From NCBI GenBank assembly GCA_027577415.1, contig JANBQS010000529.1, positions 1-15,900 on the forward strand: DNA of 15,900 bases, given 5' to 3'. The notes below the pieces were generated by a model that saw only the letters and a program-made list of their open reading frames with translations, made no database searches and was not told the DNA's origin. This DNA is from Coemansia sp. RSA 922 (Eukaryota; Kickxellomycota; Kickxellomycetes; Kickxellales; Kickxellaceae). Shown here in pieces: positions 8,041-15,800 of this stretch (positions within the stretch are counted from its first letter, which is position 1; each line of letters opens with the position of its first letter). A program made the position numbers and the translations under genes.

Positions 8041-8257
8041 TGGCAAGCGGAAGAAAAAAAAGGGCACATCTTATTATTGGGTTTTCCTTTTGTTTCGAAA
8101 AGAAATACGACACACTGTATTCTATCTGAGATGGAGTATTTCCATGTTGGAAACGTGTTGTTTCAGGTGCACTTTCCACAATACTCTTTTGGAAGATGTT
8201 AATCATGCCTGTGGTCGAGTGTGGAATTGTGAGATCAGATCAACACCTATCTGTCTC

Positions 8258-8265
8258 TGACGTCA
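8258..8265. promoter_or_regulatory. palindromic CRE-type site TGACGTCA
   Basis: This is a perfect TGACGTCA palindrome, the known binding sequence of ATF/CREB bZIP factors. It lies 29 bp before the ERG6 TATA box, at a position where activators commonly bind. Related TGACGTA sites occur in the repeated blocks upstream of the small paralogs (6894 and 7964). Occupancy is an inference. Confidence 0.5.
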
Positions 8266-8293
8266 CATTTTGTTATCAACGGCGATAGCGGAA

Positions 8294-8299
8294 TATAAA
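8294..8299 (+). promoter_or_regulatory. ERG6 TATA box
   Basis: TATAAA sits in a GGAATATAAAGG context, 335 bp before the chosen ERG6 ATG. The distance is long for a plain leader (TATA to ATG), which fits either a long 5' UTR or a 5'UTR intron. Confidence 0.5.
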
Positions 8300-8628
8300 G
8301 GTTCCGCAACACCTTTTTTAGCACATGTGTTTTTTGTAGACACGGGTTTTTTTTTTAAACTCTTTAAATCAAGTCGGTAATTAGATCATCATGATAATCC
8401 TTTTTTTTATGCACGGAGTTTCCGATTGTACAATTTGTTTACGGATTTTCAAGTTTCCGGTCCAATGACAAACTGAGCAATAAAGTAAAAAAATTGTCTT
8501 TCATCAGTGCGCAAAAAAAAGGAACTCAAAAAAGGATTTTTTTTTGCTCAGTCCCTCTTTCTTTCTTCTTATTATCAACATTAATTTTTTTAACGCTCAT
8601 CTCTCAGCAGATTCACTTCATTTCCAAA
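8300..8628 (+). promoter_or_regulatory. ERG6 5' leader, T-rich
   Basis: This is about 330 bp of AT-rich sequence with many T runs. It includes a 25-codon upstream ORF at 8391-8468 and a minimal one starting at 8465. The last 100 bases are strongly pyrimidine-rich and end in CTCTCAGCAG (8601-8610), preceded by TTAAC (8590-8594), so an acceptor ending at 8610 is possible. No strong donor is visible; the weak options are GTAATT at 8376 and GTAAAA at 8485. The stretch 8494-8628 is open in frame with ERG6 but has no ATG. Confidence 0.4.
8391..8468 (+). other. upstream ORF in the ERG6 leader
   Basis: An ATG at 8391 opens 25 codons ending in TGA at 8466-8468. A second ATG at 8409 is in the same frame, and another at 8465 starts a three-codon ORF. 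If transcription begins 40-100 bp after the TATA box, the uORF is partly or wholly inside the mRNA and could damp ERG6 translation. Confidence 0.3.
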
Positions 8629-9744
8629 ATGTCTACTAGCGCACTTCTCGAGCCCACGACCGAGCTATCCAAGGCTCTTCATCAGGATGTTGTAGAGGAC
8701 CAGTCATCGTCTTCGATAGTGAACCGACTCAAGAGCAAGAACAAGGAGCTACAAACTCAGTCGATAAACACGTATCAGCAGTTCTGGACAGAATCCGAGA
8801 ATAACAATGAGGAATCGCGTACGACCATGTACAAGACTCTAACGAACACGTATTATAACCTAGCGACTGATTTTTACGAATACGGATGGGGCGAAAGTTT
8901 CCATTTTGCTCGCCGTAGCGTAGGCGAGACTCACCGCGAGAGTATTCGTCGTCACGAGCACCTACTCTTTGCCTCGGCTCAGATCAAAGCCGGAATGAAG
9001 GTACTCGATGTCGGTTGTGGTGTAGGTGGACCAGCTCGCGAATGTATTAGGTTTACGGGTGCTCATGTCACGGGACTGAATAACAACGATTACCAGATTC
9101 AGAGAGCCAATATCTATGCCGCCAAGTATAAGCAACAGGATTACTCGACTTTTGTTAAGGGTGATTTCATGGATATGCCCTTTGCCGATAACTCTTTTGA
9201 TGCCGTTTATGCCATCGAGGCCACCTGCCATGCGCCTGTCCTAAAGGGCGTGTATAGCCAGATGTACCGCGTTCTAAAGCCCGGAGGTTATTTCGCGATC
9301 TACGAGTGGTGCCTAACGGACAAGTTTGATAACACTAATGAGCTGCACAAGAAACTAGCCCTCGATATTGAGCACGGTGATGGTATCGCCAAGCTCTTCG
9401 GCACTGATGTCGCCCTCCAGGCCGCAAAGGACGCCGGATTCGAGATCGAGGTCGTCTCGGATATCGCCCACGAGACTACCGCCGGTAATGAGATCCCATG
9501 GTACTCGTACCTAGACGTCGGTATGATTGATTTCAGCGGTATCCAGGGCTTTGCTCGCTCTCATATCGGTCGCAAGTTCACCTCCAACGCTGTCAAGGTC
9601 CTCGAGAAGGTCGGCATTGCTCCCGAGGGCACCGTCAAGGTCCAGGACGTCCTGACCACCGCTGCTGATAGCCTGGTCGCTGGCGCCAAGATCGAGATCT
9701 TTACTCCCATGTACTTGATCGTCGGACGCAAGCCCCTCAACTAA
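8629..9744 (+). CDS. ERG6: sterol 24-C-methyltransferase Erg6
   Basis: This enzyme transfers a methyl group from S-adenosylmethionine to C-24 of zymosterol to give fecosterol, a late step of ergosterol synthesis at the ER and lipid droplets. The product is 371 residues, close to the 383 of yeast. It has the sterol-binding YEYGWGESFHF segment (83-93), SAM motif I LDVGCGVGGPA (126-136), the GLNNNDYQ segment (149-156), YAIEATCHAP (194-203) and VLKPGG (215-220), followed by the sterol methyltransferase C-terminal region ending FTPMYLIVGRKPLN. The start at 8629 has A at -3 (CCAAAATGTC), and the next in-frame codons upstream contain no ATG. Codon use differs from MOT1 and FMP27: valine is mostly GTC and leucine CTC or CTA, and the last third is almost wholly C-ending, as in highly expressed genes. 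It is convergent with FMP27. Confidence 0.97.
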   Translation: MSTSALLEPTTELSKALHQDVVEDQSSSSIVNRLKSKNKELQTQSINTYQQFWTESENNNEESRTTMYKTLTNTYYNLATDFYEYGWGESFHFARRSVGETHRESIRRHEHLLFASAQIKAGMKVLDVGCGVGGPARECIRFTGAHVTGLNNNDYQIQRANIYAAKYKQQDYSTFVKGDFMDMPFADNSFDAVYAIEATCHAPVLKGVYSQMYRVLKPGGYFAIYEWCLTDKFDNTNELHKKLALDIEHGDGIAKLFGTDVALQAAKDAGFEIEVVSDIAHETTAGNEIPWYSYLDVGMIDFSGIQGFARSHIGRKFTSNAVKVLEKVGIAPEGTVKVQDVLTTAADSLVAGAKIEIFTPMYLIVGRKPLN

Positions 9745-9854
9745 AAAAAATATTTCAGTCGTTATCTTTCTTTACTTTTCCTAACAATAATTTTGAAGTC
9801 GAGTCTCGTCATGGCTATTATTCAACACAAACTGAACTCTATGGCAAAGCTAGC
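9745..9854. other. short convergent spacer between ERG6 and FMP27
   Basis: These 110 bases lie between the two stop codons and are AT-rich at the left (AAAAAAAATATTTCAG) and near 9783-9793 (ACAATAATTTT). Both polyadenylation regions must fit here or overlap the opposite gene. No gene or repeat is seen. Confidence 0.5.
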
Positions 9855-12800
9855 TTACGGCAACTCTTTTTTTGCTTCACGCGGAGGCGAGGACGGCGGT
9901 AGCTGCTGATCGACCGCCTGCTTGCTACTCTGGTCAGCAGACGGTAGTGGCGACGAGGGAGCCGAGCGTGGCGCCATGGACATTGAAGCAGCCGAGAACA
10001 AGTCCACATGTTTAGCAGAGTACATTGGCTTAGATCCGGGCTTGGCTGGAACCAATGGAACAGCCGAACCCGACGGTGGTACAGAAGCCGAGTGCTCAGC
10101 GCGACCAGAAACAGGAGAGGCGGTATCCAGGCGCGTAAAGTTGCGTGGAAGAACGCTAGGGAGCCGCTTGCCCATGAGCTTGCGCGGATCCAGGATCATG
10201 TACTTTGACAACGGAGCCTTGCTCTTGGCCGAACTGATCGACGCCACATCGTCGCTATCTACGGTCTCGGCAACCAGGCTCTCACTCGACAAAGGCTCCC
10301 TGTGCACCACAACTGGCGACGGCAAGGCCTGCTGCGAATCTAAACCCTGCTGAGATACGGCATCCAAGGCTTGCTGTGGCGCAGCGGGGAATCCGTCATG
10401 GTCCGAGACGCTGCCCTGAACGCTAGAGACCATATCCTCTTCGACTCTTCTGTCCATATCGATCAGTAGCTTGCGCGCCTCCCAGTCTGGTCCAAACGAC
10501 GCCTTATATGCCTTGCGGCTATGCAGCTGCCGGAACTTCTCCTTGACCAGCGCGCCAGTATGGTGGACGACCACAGACATGTACTCCTTTTTGACTTGCA
10601 TCAAAAGCTCGTAATACGACTCGACTTGGTTGCGCAGCTCCAGTGTCGGCGCGTGGAACTCAAAGTCGCGTAGATCCGTGATGTTGTTGGTCTTCTTGCC
10701 CTGGTACGAGATACACAAAGTGCTGCCGCCGATCTTAATGTTGAGGAACGTCTTGTTGCTGCTCGCCCGCTTCTTCATCTGGTCCACTTGGTCTCGGTTC
10801 TCGCCGCTCTGCGAAATGTTGATCATGCTGTTGCTCTCAGAAAACAGCGACAGTGGCGTGCTTCCACGTCCAGACATGGTCGCCAATAACCCAGATGCCG
10901 GCTGTGGAGACTGCGATATGCGAATTTGCGGCTGAGTGGTGGCAGCGATTGTTGCTGGTGAGCCCCGAGCACTTCCCTCGCCGCTCTCAGGGCCACGGAT
11001 ATGCTCGCCAATGTTGCGGCGCATTCTGACCGCAAACAAAGACTTGCCGCTGGTGGTTGCCCCTGGATTGGCTCTGGGCGACAAAAGCTGCCCAGCAGAC
11101 CAAGCCCCAGCATTCCCCCGATCAGCAAGAGCCGGAGTGCCTCCTCTGGACCCAACAGCTCCACTAGCATCAATCTCAAGTCCTGTCGCCGCCTCAGCCA
11201 GGGGTACATAGGCGTTAGGCGTCCCATCGGCATTAAGGCTAGTGAACGTGGATCGGCGGCTACGACTAACAGGCTCCGGCACTTCAGCAGCAGCAGCAGC
11301 AGCGCTTTCCTGTGGCGGATAGAGGTAGTTGATGAGCTTCTGCGCAATGTCGTGCGAAAACTGCAGGCGGAGCGGGAACAGATCCACCTCAAATCGCTCG
11401 ACAATGCTGATGCCGCCCACTGGCGCTAGCTCGGACCACCTTACGCGGATCATCTTTTCCACGCAAAAGTCGGGCTTGTTGTGCTTGGGCCGCACATAGG
11501 GACCGACAAGATCGGTGAACATGGGGCTTGGCAGGCGGTTAACAATATACAGCAAGTGCACCTCGCTGAGCAGGTGCGTAGCCTGGTCTGATGTTGTCAC
11601 CGCCTTGAGCGTCGCCCAGCGCAGCGTCATATCGCACAGCGGCTGCCCGTCGTTCTCCAGCATATGCCAGGTCGCCTTGCTGATGTAGAGGTGGATAGTA
11701 CGCGCAATCGTATTTTGAGCGCATTCCGCCGACTGCGAGCCACTAGAGCGCGACGATGCCGACAACAAGCTCATCCTCCGCCGAGCAGCCATGGTCGCAG
11801 TCTGCTCGCCATCAGCCGCACCAGCCATCGGTGGCGCATCGGTAGACGAGCCAAATGTCGGTCTCCGAGACGAGGGCGTGCTGCGTGCTGCTGGCCGAGC
11901 CCGGGCGCCTCGCCCGCCATCGGCACCCCGATTCTGCTGCCCAAGCTGCTTTTGCGCGGCGCCAAACAGGTCCATGGCAGTACGCAGTTGCAGTTCGAGG
12001 GCTTGGCGATGCCTGTCGAGAGTCAGCAAAGACGTCGCCCGCGCCTTTTGCCGCCCAATATCCAGCGTCAGCAACGGCCAGTGGTCCCGGTCCACCATGG
12101 CGCGGCTGGCGTCGCGGAAGAGCACTGCGTTGCTGCGCTGAATTGTGTACCAATCCTGAATAATCGGCAGTCGCTCGCGCAGGGCCTGCTGAGTGGCTCG
12201 GATAACGGCAAGCAGCCCGCGCAAGTCGCCCATGTCCATGCCCAGCAGAATAGTGTTGAGATGGTCCATATACGCCGCCTTCTCGGGGTCAATAAACACG
12301 ATGAGCTCAGTCACCGTTTCGTAGATGGCCGTGTACTGCTCCGCAGTGCAAGCCAAGTTCAGCTCTGGCAAAAACACCGCAAAGTGGTTCGCGCGATGCG
12401 AGAGGCCTTGGTTGCTGCCAATTTCCTCTTCCTCGTCGATCGAGTCGCCATCACCAGAGTCATTGTCGTTGTCGTCAGCTGGATCGACAGCCGCCTTGCG
12501 CTCGGACGCGCTAAACCGCCTTTGTCCAGATGGCTCAGCCTTGTTAGCGCTGGTCTCAGGGCCAGCAGCATCCGCAGCAGCGCCGCCACCACCTCCAAGA
12601 GTATCGCCAGCAGGCGTTGCTACCGAAGCAGCTCCGGCTGTATTAGTCGCTGTGCCATCTTCAGCTGCTGAAAAGCCCATGCGATCGCTAGTGTCGCCCT
12701 GAATCCGGTGCGGATTGGCCTTGTCGTAGACAACCAACCCGTTGTTGCGATCCATCAAGCGCTTGTACTTGCTCAAGTCCTCCAGCCACCAAGCCTTGCT

Positions 12801-15800
12801 GTACTTGCTCTCTCTCCTCTCTCGGTAGAGCCGTGGGGTATGGCTCTGACCCTCGGACATGAAGCTGCCACTGGCAAGGCTCCGGCCATCGCTGTCGCTG
12901 TCATTATCACTGCCGCTTTCACTGGCAAACCCGTGGTCGACTTCCACGGCCGCTGCACCGTCCAGCTCGTCAAAGATGCCTCTGGCCCGGTGCTTGCCCT
13001 GGCTCAGCAGCAGCTCAATGGGGATCCACGCCGGCCAAATCGGACTGGGCTGAGACGCATCGCTGCCCTCTAGCTGGGACCCGTACGTGCAGTCGACAAA
13101 GTACGCCGCCTGGTTCTCAAAGTCGTTGCGCTTGGCTGTAAACACTTGCACGTTCTCCAGCTCAATCAAGCTACGCGTCTTGACAATCGACTCATCCTCG
13201 GGCGGAGTAAGATAGCTGTGCCCAGAGTCGCCAAATGCCGCATCTTCAGCGCAATCCCTCTCATTGCACAACAGAATGCGATGCAGCTGCACGCGCTCAG
13301 CAACAGCAATAGCGGACGTAGTGCTGGTCTTCTCGTCGACACGCATGGACACTTGCGAGTTCAAAAACTCAATCAAGAACGAATAGTACGGCCGGTAGTG
13401 CATAAAGTCGTCCCACACACGCTTGAGGCCCTTGTCGAATTTGTTGCTGCCTACACTATGCTTGGGCGGCTTGTACTCCTCCTTTCGACGCTCCTTGGGC
13501 TTTTGCAATGGCTTTGGCTGACGCTGTTTGCCCTTTGGTGGGCTACGGTCGCCCTGTCGCGACTTTTTCGACCGCCACAAGAAGCTACGGCCAGATGTGC
13601 CCTTGGGAGTGCTGCGAGCATCTTCAACTCGGTCGCTGCTGCGCAGTCGCCGCAACATCTTTGGGATATTCAGAGTGTGGCGAGAAGACCCAGATGCGAC
13701 ACTACGCTGATCGGCAGACTTGCGGCCAGACCGCGGCGGCCTGCTCTTGTACTCGTCGTTGCCGCTGCCAATACTGTTGTGCTTAGCCAGTCTCTCGTCC
13801 GAAGGAGCACCGGCTGAGGAGTCTGCTGCATGCCCCTTGCCGTCGTAGGCATCGGTACTTGCCACATCATCAGCCTCGCCCTTGCCGTTAGTTGACATGG
13901 CATTTCGCACGACCTTGGTTGCAGTCTCTGACATGTAGTACTCGATAGCCGTCAAGCAGTCCTGGATATACAGGAAGCGCATCAGCTCATCGCGCACCTG
14001 ACTGGTCCAGATCAGATAGCCTGAGTAGATCAAGCAGCGATGGCGGTAGAGCGTGGCCAGCACCTTTTCGACCTGCTGCGTGTCCCGGTCAAAGTCAGCA
14101 TCGTCCTCACTGGGCAGTCCTGTCACGTCAGGCAGCTGCCCAGCGTTTGTGGCATCAGGATCCACGCCTAGGACGCGCAAGCAGCGATTGATGAGCTTAC
14201 GCCGCGCTCCAAGCTCATAGATATGCTCTGCACGACGGATCATCTCTCGCCGAAACTCCTCGCTATGACGACTGGATGCTCGCTCAAACTCACGACTCAA
14301 ATGAACCAACGACGCCTGCTCGTGCTGAATAGCCGTACCCAGCATCTCCTTACGCTTGCGCAACAGACTCGCCTGAGTGGAGCGCGAGTCGCGCATAATG
14401 ACGTTGGGGTCAGGTCCAGTAGGCATCATCCGTGACTGTTGGTTGCCAGCTACGGTCTGCTCGATAGGAATGCTGGTCTGTCGATGCAAGTCAACAGCAC
14501 TGAACTCGGCCAAGGTCTCTAGCGCAGGCTGAGCAGAGGGCGAGACAATGGATATTGTCTGACGCGAGTTGCTGGCCGTCAGCCGCCGCTGTCGCGACCG
14601 CGCTAGCTCCAGTAGGTGGAATGAGGACTTGTACGACATGGCCGAAGTCGGACTTCGTGTCTCGCTAGCCGCGTCGCCACCACCACCCACAGGATCTGTC
14701 GGCTGAGACGAGGCAGCTAAATCCGCAGCCTGACTCCACGTGTTGTTTGTGGGCTGAGTCGATGACCTCTGTATCAGTCCAATAGCCGGTGGGATGTTTC
14801 CAAAGAAGCTGAGCTGAGCTGGCCCCAATACCGGCGGCAATGCTGGTGATGGTGCTTGTGCTACACGGCTGCTACCAGCAACGTCGGCGACTGTCCCGCC
14901 AAGCGTGGTGTGCTTGCTCTGTACCCACGGCACAGACATGTTCCGCCGATGCAAGGCCCACATGCCAGCGTCTTCGCTCTCATTGTGGTAGCCAGCTCCA
15001 CTGGCGTGCGCATGCGCATAATGGCTAGCCTGCTTGACGTCGCTGATTGCTCGGTTGCGTTGCGCGCTCAGGCTCCGATGCAAGGGCGAGCTAGTCGCGC
15101 GCTCAACCAAGACGGGCATCGCAGCTACCGTGCCATCCAGGCTAGCGGGCATGGCAGGTGCCCAATTCGCGCCCAGGGCCTCTGCGCCTAGGTGCATGTT
15201 TGGAATGGACTGCGTGCTAGGCATGGCCTCGGCAGCATCCTTTGGCGACCCAGAACCAGAGTCCAAGATGTCCTCTATTTGCTCGTCCAACTGAGTCCAC
15301 TCTGGCCGCTGCGTAAAGTACACCATTCGCGGCGACCACAGCACGCACACAACGCGAGGGTTGTTGAATATGGCCTCGCTGATATCCAGCTCCTTCAGGT
15401 CGCGGATGCTGGTACAAGATACCCAAGACTTTTCAAAGTCCGACAGTCCGTTAAGCGATCCATCGGCAAATCGGAGGCCATTAAGACGGCGACTCTTGCC
15501 TAGCACTTCAGAGGTCAGCGAGTTCATAAACAGAGGCATAATGAACGACATCTGGGTCAAGCGCACGTCCAAGTAGTCGATCTCAGTGCTGGCATCGCCC
15601 ACGCCCCAGCGCAGCGCCTTGGACTCTGCTTTAGCCCCAGACTTGGTCCTGGCAGTATGAGTGGTCGCGCTGCCATTGTTCCGCGGACTGTCTGGAGCCT
15701 TCTTTGCCTTCCGCGAATGTGGCTGGTCAATAGAGTCAGCGCGTGGCCGATCGCACTTGGTTAACGAGCGATTGCCGGAAGACGAGTGGGGCGCCGAGCT

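Larger units (their letters stand above)
7788..8172 (-). repeat. upstream block B (promoter region of paralog 2)
   Basis: This is the direct repeat of block A, offset by 1070-1079 bp over most landmarks: GCAGCAGCTTGG (7789), the TATA box, AGGAAAAGT, AATGCTGC, TTTTTTTTGGCAAGC (7880-7895), TTGCCTCAA, TTGAGACTTTGA (7949-7960), TGACGTAT (7964), CAAAACTGTGCA (8004-8015), CCTTTTGTTTC and GTGCAC (8167). It contains one copy of the 140-bp module. Its far end may also overlap the ERG6 regulatory region. Confidence 0.7.

Noticed and set aside
6711..8172. Long terminal repeats of a retroelement (direct repeats flanking paralog 2)
   Set aside because: I see no TG...CA ends, primer-binding site, target duplication or polymerase-like protein. 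The genes themselves also align, so a tandem duplication explains the repeats better.
7721..8202. Plus-strand ORFs over block B (79 and 113 codons)
   Set aside because: They are Lys/Phe-rich translations of A and T runs in a promoter repeat, not kept in block A, with no family resemblance.
8100..8293. Sterol-response elements (Upc2- or SREBP-type) in the ERG6 promoter
   Set aside because: Only partial matches were found (TCGTATT on the minus strand near 8104, ATCAACACC near 8239). Neither matches the known consensus well enough to call.
8494..8628. N-terminal extension of Erg6 with a hydrophobic, membrane-like segment
   Set aside because: The first codon at 8494 is TTG, and no ATG occurs in this frame before 8629. 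The hydrophobicity comes from T-rich leader DNA.
11664..12671. 335-codon plus-strand ORF opposite FMP27, and the 255-codon ORF at 894-1661 opposite MOT1
   Set aside because: Both are antisense shadows of GC-rich coding sequence. Their translations are rich in Arg, Ser and Ala with no recognisable domain, while the opposite strand encodes conserved proteins.
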